From Bacteroidota bacterium (GTDB taxonomy: Bacteria > Bacteroidota > Ignavibacteria > Ignavibacteriales > Ignavibacteriaceae), in the NCBI GenBank assembly GCA_021824565.1, contig JAKAKL010000071.1, positions 1-34,370 on the forward strand: a stretch of 34,370 bases of DNA, read 5' to 3'. This document shows positions 1 to 8,428 of this stretch, one piece after another. Below the pieces are notes generated by a model. That model was given only the letters and a program-made list of their open reading frames with translations. It was not told the origin of the DNA and ran no database searches. Made by a program: the position numbers and the translations under genes. Position 1 is the first letter of the stretch, and each line of letters starts with the position of its first letter.

Positions 1-269
1 TACCTAACGAGTATTCTCTTTACCAGAATTATCCCAATCCATTCAATCCGTCTACTACAATTACTTATGAATTGCCTAAAGCGAGCTTTGTAACTCTTAA
101 AGTCTTTGATATGCTTGGCAGAGAAATCAAAACACTTGTCAATAGTTACAAATCCCAAGGTAAATACTCCATAAACTTTAACGCAAGCAATCTTGCAAGC
201 GGTGTGTATTTCTACAAAATAGAATCAGGAGAATATAGTTCGATAAAGAAAATGATTCTTCTTAAATAA
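1..269 (+). CDS. C-terminal end of a T9SS cargo protein (5' end outside window)
   Basis: The reading frame is already open at position 3 and ends with TAA at 267-269. It encodes only a type IX secretion type-A sorting domain: a linker, the NYPNPFNPSTT signature, a beta-sandwich core with the VFDMLGREIK segment, and the closing ASGVYFYKIESG strand with a basic tail. In this family the domain directs transport through the outer membrane and is then cleaved or attached to the surface. The body of the protein lies upstream of the window, so its function cannot be told. The DNA is almost identical to 2115-2383, with identical blocks broken by clustered differences. Confidence 0.9.
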   Translation, partial: PNEYSLYQNYPNPFNPSTTITYELPKASFVTLKVFDMLGREIKTLVNSYKSQGKYSINFNASNLASGVYFYKIESGEYSSIKKMILLK

Positions 270-300
270 TAAACAAGGATAATTAAGATTTAAATTTATT

Positions 301-305
301 GGAGG
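301..305 (+). promoter_or_regulatory. Shine-Dalgarno GGAGG that fixes the GTG start at 311
   Basis: GGAGG lies five bases before GTG at 311-313. The in-frame TTG at 299 overlaps this site and so cannot be the start. Beginning at the GTG also gives a clean signal peptide (MKKFISTLF and a hydrophobic run). Confidence 0.75.
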
Positions 306-310
306 AACAG

Positions 311-2383
311 GTGAAAAAATTTATCTCGACTTTATTTGTTGTCTTTCTATTCATATGCAATAAAGAAATAAGTGGGCAATGGATTCATTCGGCTTATACG
401 GGACTAAATGGGCAGTACATATCAGCTATAGCCGTTAGCGGCGAAACATTGTTTGCAGGTACGTATAATGGAGGTGGTATATTTAGTTCGACTAATAACG
501 GCTATACATGGAATAAGATCAATTCAGGGTTATATGGCGATGTAAATTCAATAATATGTAAAGGAAATAGAATATTTGCCGGGACAGATTTAGGTATGTA
601 CAGTTCAACTAATTTCGGTGGAAATTGGATACATGTCGACTCCAGCTCGTTGGAAGTGGATATACATTGTTTTACGTACATCGATTCAACCATAATGGCT
701 GGTACTTACAATGGAGTTTTTATTTCAACAAATAATGGAATTACCTGGGTTAAATCTGATTCAGGATTATCAAATCCAAGTATTCTTTCTTTTGCCGTTA
801 ATGGTTCTGAAATATATGCAGGCAACGGCGGCGGAGAAATATTTCTATCAAAAAATAAAGGCTTAAGCTGGTTAAAAATTTCTTCTCTGCCCTTGAATAC
901 TCCTATTAAGTGTTTAGCAATAGTTGATTCAAATTTATTCGTTGGGACATACGGAGACGGTGTTTATAGAATTACTTTAACAGTTGATTCGGTGTCAGCC
1001 CCGCAAAGAATGCTCTACAATCTTGCAACCTGTTCAATGGCTACAATTGGAAATAATTTATTTATCAGCTGCTACAGCGGCGGTGTTTATCGCACTACAG
1101 ATGAAGGAAACAACTGGTCTCTTTTAAATTTAGGACTAACAAGTTATCCAATTCTTGCACTTGCTGTTAAAGATTCAATTATTTTTGCTGGTGGTGATGG
1201 AGATGGAATTTATCTTTCAACAAACAACGGTGATACTTGGTCTAATTACCCCGACTTCTCACGTGCCTTTGTCTATTCATTTGCATCTGAAGGCAATAAC
1301 TTATTTGCAGGAACTGACGCTGGACTCTTTGTTTCTAATAATAATGGAATAAATTGGAAACAAGTAGATCAAGGCATAACTAATTCCAGAATACAGACAT
1401 TAACAATATCTAATAATAGTATGTTTGCTGGCTCATGGGGCAATGGCGTTTATATCTCAACTAACACCGGTATTAATTGGAATAATCTAAGTAATGGAAT
1501 GACAAACTTAGATGTAATGGCGGTTGTAACTAAAGATTCCATAATATTTGCAGGTACCTACAAAGGTGGTCTCTATAAATCAACTGATAACGGCAATGAC
1601 TGGGTTGCTGCAGATTCAGGACTCACCAGCAGCATTGTAACTTCTTTTGTAATTAAAGGGAATTATCTATTTGCAGGTACTCATGTAAGCGGTATTTTCG
1701 TTTCCTCAAACGACGGTTTAAGTTGGAATTGTGTGGACTCCGGACTAACTAATTTAGATATAAACTCACTTGCTTTATGCGGAAACACAATTTTAGCAGG
1801 TACCTCTTGAGGTGGAGTCTTCATTTCCACTAATGATGGAGCTACCTGGATTCCGTCTAATAACTTGAATATTAGTAATATTAATTCATTGCTGGTATAT
1901 AACGATAATGTTGTTGCGGCTGCTGGATTGGGCGGCATTAGTATTTCTAATGATGGAGGCTTTAATTGGTCTGACGCTAGTACAGGTTTAACGGATATGT
2001 CATGTTATTCCCTTGGAATAAGCGGAACATTTATGTTTATTGGTACTCTCGGCGGGGTTTGGTACCGCCCTCTCTCAGAAATAATAACCAGCGTTAATGA
2101 AAAACATAATGTTATACCTAACGAGTATTCTCTTTACCAGAATTATCCCAATCCATTCAATCCGTCTACTACAATTACTTATGAATTGCCTAAAGCGAGC
2201 TTTGTAACTCTTAAAGTCTTTGATATGCTTGGCAGAGAAATTAAATCGCTTGTTAATGGATATAAGTCCCAAGGTAAATACTCCGTAAACTTTAACGCAA
2301 GCAATCTTGCAAGCGGTGTGTATTTCTACAAAATAGAATCAGGAGAATATAGTTCGATAAAGAAAATGCTGCTGTTGAAATGA
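311..2383 (+). pseudogene. Secreted beta-propeller T9SS cargo gene interrupted by an in-frame TGA
   Basis: From the GTG at 311 the frame encodes a signal peptide. About 14 repeats of roughly 43 residues follow, of the form FAGTxxGGVFxSTNNGxxW plus a spacer ending in SGL, which is typical of BNR/sortilin/YCF48-like beta-propellers. A T9SS sorting domain closes the protein (about 2115-2383). The frame is cut by TGA at 1808-1810, after AGTS in the twelfth repeat. The same frame stays open for 190 more codons, and GGVFISTNDG follows directly. Sibling repeats have a residue such as W or Y here (for example AGSWGNGVY), so TGG to TGA is the likely change. TGA is a normal stop in neighbouring genes (2381-2383, 3652-3654). 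The truncated product would be 499 residues with no sorting domain. Readthrough or sequencing error remain possible. Function unknown, probably surface binding. Confidence 0.75.
2115..2383 (+). repeat. T9SS sorting-domain DNA repeat, copy 2 (copy 1 is 1-269)
   Basis: About 125 bases starting at 2115 are identical to the window start. A short divergent patch follows (around 2242-2270), then another nearly identical block through SGEYSSIKKM, and then a changed final few codons. Blocks of identity broken by clustered differences suggest gene conversion or recent duplication of the sorting domain. Confidence 0.9.
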
Positions 2384-3654
2384 AAATATTTTTTACTCTT
2401 ATTCTGTTATTATGTTTTTCACTCACATCAAAGACCTTTGCTGATACAAACTCGACAAAAATCTCTTCTTATAATTTTCATATCGAGTGTAACGGCGGCA
2501 ATAAATTGCATATTAAAGCCGTACTCAAAATTGACAAAGAAAATAACGATAACAATTTATCGCTGCTTACAAATAAAAACTCCGTCTATCAAAATATAAA
2601 ACTAATTGAAGGCGGTAATGCTATTGATATTCCATTTGCCGAAACAGCAGATACTCTTACTCTTAAACTCCCGCCAACTCTCATAAGACAAAAAGAAATT
2701 CGTGTTTCGTTTGTTTATACCTTCACGTTCGATTCACTATATAACGGAGTAAGAAGCTTTAATAGCTGGTATCCTTATCTGTGGAATAACATTTCAAAAT
2801 ATAAAATAATTTCTCAAACTCCGGCTGACTATTCTCTTCTCTTCCCCGGTGTTACTTTGAAAAAGAAATTAAAAAAAGGAATTGAAGAAAATGTCTCGGA
2901 AATGAATAAGCCAATTCCAAGATTATTCATGGTTGTAGCTAAGACAACTTCTTATAGGGTAGATCATTCCATTATAAATGGAACGAAATTAACTTTCTGC
3001 TTCTATCATAAAGATGAAGACATATTGACCGGATTTAAAAAGGAATCATCGGCGGCGTTCAAGTTCTTTAATGATTATCTTGGAAAATACAGATATAAAA
3101 GCTTAACCTTTATTGAGATACCTGACTTCTCCGGAGTTAATTCCCAGCCGGGATTTATTATGATGGGATCAATGCTCATGACGCTCTACCGGATGCATAT
3201 CTATGACTGGGTTCCGCATGAAATTGCTCATCAATGGTTTGGTTCAGGAACATTTTCAAGACATAATGATCTAAAGTCATGGTGCGTCTTTGAACCGCTC
3301 GCCGAATACCTAAGGCTGACTTGTGCTGCAAGAGATTCCGGCAATGCTTACATAAAGCGCGAGATCAACGATATGATTGATGAATACAAATCAGACTATT
3401 TAAATAAACCTGAAGACAAGCCTTTGACTGAGTCCGGCGCTTCAAGAGTTACTTATATAAAAGGGACATATGTAATGGATTACATTCAGCAAATCTGCGG
3501 GAAGCAAAATTGGCAATTGTTCTTGCAAAGACTGTATAAGAACTATAAAGGCAGATTCTTAACCTATGAAGGCTTCTTAAAATGTTTAAATGGAATAAAT
3601 CCTAAAGCGTCTAAAAAATTTATTGAATTAACTAACACTAAAGGCTTTCCATGA
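2380..3654 (+). CDS. Secreted M1-like (gluzincin) zinc metallopeptidase
   Basis: The protein is 424 residues and starts with a signal peptide (MKIFFTLILLLCFS to TFAD). Its core motif is HEIAHQWFG at about residues 280-288, the aminopeptidase-N-like HExxHxW zinc site. A candidate third ligand is E305 in FEPLAEY, equivalent to NEGFASY of M1 enzymes but two residues further away than the usual spacing. It is about half the length of classical M1 peptidases and lacks a recognisable GAMEN exopeptidase motif, so substrate and mode of cleavage are open. The ATG overlaps the TGA of the propeller gene (ATGA, 2380-2383), implying translational coupling. It has no sorting domain and is probably periplasmic. 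Confidence 0.75.
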   Translation: MKIFFTLILLLCFSLTSKTFADTNSTKISSYNFHIECNGGNKLHIKAVLKIDKENNDNNLSLLTNKNSVYQNIKLIEGGNAIDIPFAETADTLTLKLPPTLIRQKEIRVSFVYTFTFDSLYNGVRSFNSWYPYLWNNISKYKIISQTPADYSLLFPGVTLKKKLKKGIEENVSEMNKPIPRLFMVVAKTTSYRVDHSIINGTKLTFCFYHKDEDILTGFKKESSAAFKFFNDYLGKYRYKSLTFIEIPDFSGVNSQPGFIMMGSMLMTLYRMHIYDWVPHEIAHQWFGSGTFSRHNDLKSWCVFEPLAEYLRLTCAARDSGNAYIKREINDMIDEYKSDYLNKPEDKPLTESGASRVTYIKGTYVMDYIQQICGKQNWQLFLQRLYKNYKGRFLTYEGFLKCLNGINPKASKKFIELTNTKGFP

Positions 3655-3779
3655 TAAATTCTTTAACAAATTACAAGAGGATTTAATTTCTGTTCTAAAG
3701 GACAGCTATACAAACATCTAAAACACAGCCTCATATTTAATTAATAGAACAGTACATAAAATTCATAATGGAGTAAGGT

Positions 3780-4892
3780 ATGAAAAAAGTCCTATTTATT
3801 TTCCTTCTTCTTTTACTTGCAAACTTTGCAGATGCTAAAAGCTTGAAATTAGTACTTCAATCCGGAGTAGATACTACAGATATAAGGATAAAACAAATTG
3901 TGGATCTATGGCGCAGTTATCTTGCTTCCAATCCTGACAGCTCATTTGACAATCCTTACTGGTCTGAAAAAGAAAAGAAAGAATACAAAGGCTTCGATTT
4001 CTTGCGTTCAGGTTATCAAGGTGATGCCATATATAAAGGCTTTACTCCGTTATTACTAAGCGTGTCGCCTAAAGATAATGGGTATTATAAAATTAAGACT
4101 GCATTTATTTCATTTGATTATCAACAAGAATTATGTATCGCAAATGTTTATGCAAAGAAAGTAAAAGGGAAATTTCAATTATTTAATGCCCTTACAATAA
4201 ACACAAAGGATTGGATAAAAAAAACAGTCGGCTCAATTACATATCATTACTCGCAAGATTATAAATTTAATTTAGCGAATGCAGAAAGGATGAATTCATT
4301 TGCCGATTCACTTCAAAGACTTTATAATCTTAAACCGGTGAAAGCTGATTTTTATTTGGGCAAAGATCTTGACCAATTATTGAAACTTGACGGCTTGGAA
4401 TTCTATATGGGTATGGGGAATAATTTTAAAATTTCAGGATTTACAGACGAATTAAATAACATAATTTTTTCCGGCGGCGGAGGTGAATATTATCCGCACG
4501 AATTAGTCCACATCTATTTAAATCCACTGTTTAAAAATTCTAATTGGATTCTCAAGGTTGGTCTTGCAGTGTATTATGGCGGCGCAATGGGTCATCCTTT
4601 AGTATGGCATATAAAAAGAATGAATAATTATTTAAGTCATCATCCCGAAATAAACTTAGACACCTTATATAATTTTAGATACATGGATAGCAATACTAAC
4701 CCGCAAGCGGAACTCGGTGGATTTTTATGTATGCTGGCTATACAAAAAGGCGGTATAACAGAATTAAAAAGACTTTTAAGCTTTGGTTCCAGTCAAGATG
4801 ATTTATATGAAGCAATAGAAAAAGTATTTGGAATTAAAAGGGAACAGTGTAATTCTTTTCTAAGAAAAGAGCTAAATGAATATTCAAGGTAA
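3780..4892 (+). CDS. Secreted HExxH peptidase-like protein (peptidase MA-like), possibly inactive
   Basis: The protein is 370 residues, with a good ribosome-binding site (GGAG) before ATG 3780 and a signal peptide (MKKVLFIFLLLLLANFADA). A zinc-binding HELVH lies at residues 240-244, followed by a GLAVYYGG segment (about 261-268). In related gluzincin domains this second segment normally reads EGLAxYxGG and its Glu is the third metal ligand; here the position is V260. It may therefore bind metal differently or be a pseudo-enzyme. The last codons (NEYSR then TAA) run straight into a fragment of T9SS sorting domain in another frame, so its natural C-terminus may have been lost. No T9SS domain remains in the product. 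Confidence 0.65.
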   Translation: MKKVLFIFLLLLLANFADAKSLKLVLQSGVDTTDIRIKQIVDLWRSYLASNPDSSFDNPYWSEKEKKEYKGFDFLRSGYQGDAIYKGFTPLLLSVSPKDNGYYKIKTAFISFDYQQELCIANVYAKKVKGKFQLFNALTINTKDWIKKTVGSITYHYSQDYKFNLANAERMNSFADSLQRLYNLKPVKADFYLGKDLDQLLKLDGLEFYMGMGNNFKISGFTDELNNIIFSGGGGEYYPHELVHIYLNPLFKNSNWILKVGLAVYYGGAMGHPLVWHIKRMNNYLSHHPEINLDTLYNFRYMDSNTNPQAELGGFLCMLAIQKGGITELKRLLSFGSSQDDLYEAIEKVFGIKREQCNSFLRKELNEYSR

Positions 4893-4998
4893 ATACTCCG
4901 TAAACTTTAACGCAAGCAATCTTGCAAGCGGTGTGTACCTTTATAGAATGCGGGCGGACAATTTTATTCAAACAAAGAAACTCATTTTAATAAAATAA
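4885..4998 (+). pseudogene. Orphan fragment of a T9SS sorting domain
   Basis: The frame starting at 4885 reads QGKYSVNFNASNLASGVY followed by LYRMRADNF and a TKKLILIK-type end, with TAA at 4996-4998. This is the last third of a sorting domain. The first 53 bases (4885-4937) match copy 2 (within 2270-2330) exactly; the remainder is a different variant. It has no start and is out of frame with the upstream gene, whose stop codon lies inside it. It is best read as debris of a deletion or gene conversion. Confidence 0.8.
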
Positions 4999-5735
4999 TA
5001 CGTGGCTCAGCAAACTCCAGCTTCGCCGGTAATACTTCTCGCCATAAGTAATCCAAGGCTGAAGTGCGGCGAGCAGCCTGTGAATTGTAATAGTGTTAAA
5101 TCCACTGAGATTAAAGTCTGTTCTAAAGTAAAAAATATATTTCTTGACCTTGATCTTAAACTTGATCTTGATCTTGACTTTGTCTCATTCATCACCAGAC
5201 AGCCTCCATTTATCTCTGACCGAGTGATTTCACTCAACGGCGCCCCGACATTAATCTCCGGCAGAGTGATTTCTTTCAACAGCGCCCTCGCATTAATCTT
5301 CGGCGGGTCGGTATTATTTTCCGGCAGCCTGTCATTAATCTCTGGCGGGGTGTTTTCACTCAATGACGCCCCGACATTAATTTCCGGCGGATGGGCATTA
5401 ATATGTGGCGGGTTAGCATTAATTTCCGGCGGGTTGGTATTAATCTGCGGCGGGCTGTCATTTTTTAAAGTCCGCCTGCCGTTTTTTAAAGACCACTTTC
5501 CATCTGTCAACATCATCCTGCCATTCTTTAAAAGGCGGACGGTATTTATCCGCTGACAAATTCCATCCTGCAGCAAGCATTATCTCTTAATGATCAATCA
5601 GTATAAGAAAACATCCGTCAGTCATCCATTTGAAATTATTTTGCATTCCTGAACTTGAACATGAACTTAAACTTGCGCATTGAGCCGCTAATTTTTATGA
5701 TTCATTCTGCGTTCTAAATTCTAAATTTTACATTC
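4999..5735. other. Gene-poor spacer with low-complexity repeats
   Basis: No convincing gene is seen. Long open frames exist on both strands (5002-5556 plus, 5007-5576 minus), but they are a by-product of a 21-bp repeat. The plus frame starts at GTG and the minus frame at TTG, and neither has a ribosome-binding site. The stretch holds a short CTTGAT hexamer run (5143-5178), the 21-bp repeat array (5202-5552), and AT-rich degenerate words around 5645-5735 (CTTGAAC/CATGAAC, TTCTAAA). Confidence 0.6.
5202..5552. repeat. Degenerate 21-bp tandem repeat, about 17 units
   Basis: On the plus strand, units resemble GGGTTGGTATTAATCTGCGGC. Read on the minus strand, the same DNA gives a heptapeptide period such as EINANPP, HINAHPP, EINVGAS, KINARAL and LKNGRRT. 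Each unit differs from the next, but the 21-base phase is kept throughout, including where a unit diverges strongly (TTTTTTAAAGTCC types at the 3' end). The strict three-base phase keeps both strands open, so coding potential cannot be decided by frame length alone. Confidence 0.75.
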
Positions 5736-6779
5736 TCAAACGGTGATGTGTATATGATTGGAATAAATCCACGCTTTATCGAGATGAAATACTTCTACCC
5801 TGTATGCGCCTTTCTCTTTAACAATAAACTCCGCGCTGCTGCTTGTAACCGAGTCGATTTCATTACCGTTGCGGATCAATTTTATTACGGCATTATCGAC
5901 CGGTACTAAAACTTTCAGCTTAACTTTGCCGTCGCATTTTACAAAACTTCCCATGTTAAAAATTCTATCGCTCGTCTCCGCAAAAAATCTAAATCCTTTT
6001 GAGTCGCCGTGATAATCATTTGCAACAAAGCATAATCCTTCTTTTAGAGAATTGTAAACCAGCGCTTTAGCTCTTGGGAAAAAATCTTTATCCATTTTAA
6101 TTTCTTCCGGCACAAGGACGTGCGTTCTTATAGATTTAAAAAGAACTTTGTATGGAAAAATTTCTACTTCAAGAAATCCAAGCAGGTTATATTTATGCGC
6201 GTGAGCGTCCACCCCGCCGATGCCGACAACCCTTCTTTTCATATTTAATTCATCCCATTTCTTTAAAGTTTCTTCCGGCGGCTTTGTAATTGATCTTAAC
6301 GGATGAAGGAAAGATTGGTACTTATTCTGCTCGGTTAAATTTTCCATCCACTCTGACATGTGGTTCCATATTTCAATGCCGTCAAAATCATCAGTGCCCC
6401 ATTCAGTCCAGGGATATGAAGGATGCTCTTTCATGTGAGTTCTTTTTTCATGCGGATGCGCGAGAAACCCGATGCCGCCCGATTCCTTTATCTGCTTAAC
6501 ATATTCCTTTGCCGATATTCTTGTCGAATAAGTTTCATTTATCCCGAAAGCAAGGTAATGATTTTTATTTTCTTTATCATTTATTTCGCAGCCGACAAGA
6601 AGAAGCGTGTTGTCATAAGGTCCTTCAAAGCCTTCCTTCAAAGCGCGCAGCGTGTTATGATCGGTAAGAATTATGAAATCCAGCCCGCTCTCTTTCGCTG
6701 CTTTAATAATATCCCCGACTTCTCCCGATCCATCGGAAAAAACGGAATGCATGTGTATTGCACCGGCGTATTCAAACAT
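5736..6779 (-). CDS. PHP-domain metal-dependent phosphoesterase
   Basis: The protein is 347 residues. The PHP metal site is visible in order: H9-x-H11, D16 (SDGSGE), D40-H41 (TDHN), E65 (GCEIN), H108/H110 (LAHPH) and the D191-H193-H195 cluster (GGVDAHAH). Members of this superfamily hydrolyse phosphoesters (nucleotides, oligonucleotides or histidinol phosphate) with two or three metals; the substrate here is not evident. Residues after about 260 form a beta-rich tail, possibly an accessory domain. There is no signal peptide, so it is probably cytoplasmic. AGGAAA precedes the ATG. It is a single gene, convergent with nothing and upstream of the repeat spacer. Confidence 0.85.
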   Translation of the reverse strand: MFEYAGAIHMHSVFSDGSGEVGDIIKAAKESGLDFIILTDHNTLRALKEGFEGPYDNTLLLVGCEINDKENKNHYLAFGINETYSTRISAKEYVKQIKESGGIGFLAHPHEKRTHMKEHPSYPWTEWGTDDFDGIEIWNHMSEWMENLTEQNKYQSFLHPLRSITKPPEETLKKWDELNMKRRVVGIGGVDAHAHKYNLLGFLEVEIFPYKVLFKSIRTHVLVPEEIKMDKDFFPRAKALVYNSLKEGLCFVANDYHGDSKGFRFFAETSDRIFNMGSFVKCDGKVKLKVLVPVDNAVIKLIRNGNEIDSVTSSSAEFIVKEKGAYRVEVFHLDKAWIYSNHIHITV

Positions 6780-6873
6780 AATTTCCTGTAAGTCAATTAA
6801 AAGATTGAAAATTTTCTACAAGAAAAAGATAACAAAAAATTTTGTATTCAAAACGGCAGTTTGAAGTGCACAC

Positions 6874-6898
6874 AAAAAAGGCGCCTCTGTTCGGCGCC
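6874..6898 (-). terminator. Rho-independent terminator of the cytochrome/TPR cluster
   Basis: Read on the minus strand, GGCGCC-GAACAGA-GGCGCC is followed by six T. It lies 24 bases after the stop of the last TPR gene and closes the cluster. Confidence 0.85.
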
Positions 6899-6921
6899 CT
6901 AAAAAATCTTTTTAAAAATTC

Positions 6922-7521
6922 TCACTTAAGCTGGCTGATAGATTCTTTCGCTCTCGGTGCAAGAGGCGAATTCGGAAACTCCATTACGAGCTTTGTCCAT
7001 ATCTGCTGCGCTTTTACTTTGTCACCTTTGCTTGCGGCAATTGCGCCGAGATTGTAATACGCCTGCACGTTATTTTTATCGACTGCAATTACCTTATGTA
7101 AATAATTCTCCGCCTCATCAAAATTTTTCTGAACGTAATTTAGATATGCAACCGTAAATAAAATATCGATTCGCTTCGGATTTATATTTAATATTTTCTG
7201 ATAATAATTAATTGCTTTATCTTTTTGATGGGCTTCCGCAAGGAAATCTGCATACTGTCTGATCTTAAGCGTGTCATTCGGATGGGCGTCAACGTCTTTT
7301 TTCATATCTTCCATTTTCTGCATCACGCTTGCCATAACGTTATCCTTTCCCGGAGGCGGATTCTGTATTCCGTTATGGATTTGATCCTGCGGCATCTGGC
7401 TGCTGCCTCCGCTCATAGGCGACGGCGTTGTTTGCGAAGTGCTTTGCGATATAAAATAAAATATCGCTATCGCTAAAACTATTCCGGTTAAATAAATATA
7501 AAGCGGCTTTATGTTCTTCAT
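6922..7521 (-). CDS. Membrane-anchored TPR protein, possible cytochrome c assembly helper (paralogue 1)
   Basis: The protein is 199 residues, with a single N-terminal membrane anchor (about residues 7-25), a Pro/Ser/Gln-rich linker, and three to four TPR units (about 75-195), including YYNLGAIAASKGD. GGAG lies eight bases before the ATG. The layout (anchor, linker, periplasmic TPR) matches NrfG/CcmI-type proteins, which hold apocytochrome c during haem attachment. That role is inferred only from architecture and from lying in a cluster encoding about 50 haem sites. It is a close paralogue of the next upstream gene (shared MPQD, HNGxxNP, MxxVMQ/IMQ and the TPR core) and is the last gene before a terminator. 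Confidence 0.8.
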   Translation of the reverse strand: MKNIKPLYIYLTGIVLAIAIFYFISQSTSQTTPSPMSGGSSQMPQDQIHNGIQNPPPGKDNVMASVMQKMEDMKKDVDAHPNDTLKIRQYADFLAEAHQKDKAINYYQKILNINPKRIDILFTVAYLNYVQKNFDEAENYLHKVIAVDKNNVQAYYNLGAIAASKGDKVKAQQIWTKLVMEFPNSPLAPRAKESISQLK

Positions 7522-7757
7522 TTATATCTCCAAAAAATATCTTTCTCTAAAGTTTCCCGTCTATAACAGTTTTTATACCAGGAATTCTTTTAGCAATATG
7601 CTCTTAAAATATGATATTTTCCGGTTATTCAGATGCGCGCTGCAATGGAATATTTAATTATGGAATTCTATTCCCACCTGTGAGAATGATTCTTCCGCCG
7701 CTTATTTTGAAGCTGATGTCCTATTATAATTAAATGGTGTGTATTAATAGGAATATT
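7522..7757. other. Spacer between the two TPR paralogues; nothing recognised
   Basis: This is 236 AT-rich bases with no open frame, RNA gene or convincing hairpin. It is the longest gap in the cluster and could hold a separate promoter for the last TPR gene, but none could be assigned. Confidence 0.4.
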
Positions 7758-8393
7758 TTACAATTGGCTTAATGATTCTTTCGCCTTTTGCGCTAATGGA
7801 GATTTAGGATAATTATTAACTATCCTTGACCACAACTCTCTTGCCCTGGCTTTGTTCCCTTTATTAGCCGACACTGCGCCGAGGTTATATAATGCATTGA
7901 CATTATTCTTATCAACCGCTAAAATTCTATTTAAATATTTCTCCGAGTCGTCAAGCTTGTTTTGTGAAAAATAAATATAAACCATCGCAGTCATCACGTC
8001 TACTCTTCGCGGGTTTATCGCAAGTATTTTCTTATAATAAAATAAAGACTGATCGAACATCTGTGCGTCCAATAAAAATTCGGCATAATCTCTTAGCTTG
8101 ACAGTATCGCGCGGGTGCGCTTGTACTTCCTTTTTTAATTCTGCCATATGCTGCATTATACTCGGCATAACGTTCTTCTTGCTCGGCTTTTCTGCAATAG
8201 GATTTTCTAATCCTTTATGAACTGCGTCCTGCGGCATTTGCTGTCCGGTAACATTTCCCGGAGGCGCGTTCATGTGTTCCGGCGAATTTATATCGGGGTT
8301 TCCCTGCGCAATAAAATACAGCGTGATTATTAAAACTACTACTCCGCTTATGTAGAAGTATACTGGTTTTATTTTCTTCAAATCAAATCTCAA
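7758..8393 (-). CDS. Membrane-anchored TPR protein (paralogue 2)
   Basis: The protein is 211 residues. An N-terminal anchor (about 11-28) is followed by a Pro/Asn/Gly-rich linker with MPQDAVHKG, then TPR units (about 80-205), including ALYNLGAVSANKGN. The start codon is TTG at 8393, supported by AGGAAA just upstream; no in-frame ATG lies near. It ends in AKESLSQL, matching AKESISQL of its neighbour, so the two arose by tandem duplication. It follows the barrel gene by 35 bases. As for the paralogue, a role in guiding apocytochromes (NrfG/CcmI-like) is inference; a scaffold for the conduit is an alternative. Confidence 0.8.
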   Translation of the reverse strand: MRFDLKKIKPVYFYISGVVVLIITLYFIAQGNPDINSPEHMNAPPGNVTGQQMPQDAVHKGLENPIAEKPSKKNVMPSIMQHMAELKKEVQAHPRDTVKLRDYAEFLLDAQMFDQSLFYYKKILAINPRRVDVMTAMVYIYFSQNKLDDSEKYLNRILAVDKNNVNALYNLGAVSANKGNKARARELWSRIVNNYPKSPLAQKAKESLSQL

Positions 8394-8397
8394 ATAA

Positions 8398-8403
8398 TTT
8401 CCT
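8398..8403 (-). promoter_or_regulatory. Ribosome-binding site AGGAAA supporting a TTG start
   Basis: On the minus strand AGGAAA stands four bases before TTG at 8393-8391. It is the only plausible start for the TPR paralogue. Confidence 0.55.
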
Positions 8404-8428
8404 AACTTTATTTTAAAACTGAGCTTTA

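Noticed and set aside
1808-1810. Alternative genetic code with TGA as Trp
   Set aside because: TGA ends several neighbouring genes (2381-2383, 3652-3654, 20416-20418) and TGG is used for Trp throughout.
1-2383. Mobile element causing the sorting-domain repeats
   Set aside because: No transposase, inverted ends or target duplications; identity follows the domain coding region.
5202-5552. CRISPR array
   Set aside because: Units are contiguous 21-mers with gradual divergence; there is no alternation of constant repeats and unique spacers, and no cas gene nearby.
5002-5576. Overlapping long open frames on both strands as real repeat-protein genes
   Set aside because: Both are explained by the 21-bp phase, start only at GTG or TTG, and lack ribosome-binding sites.
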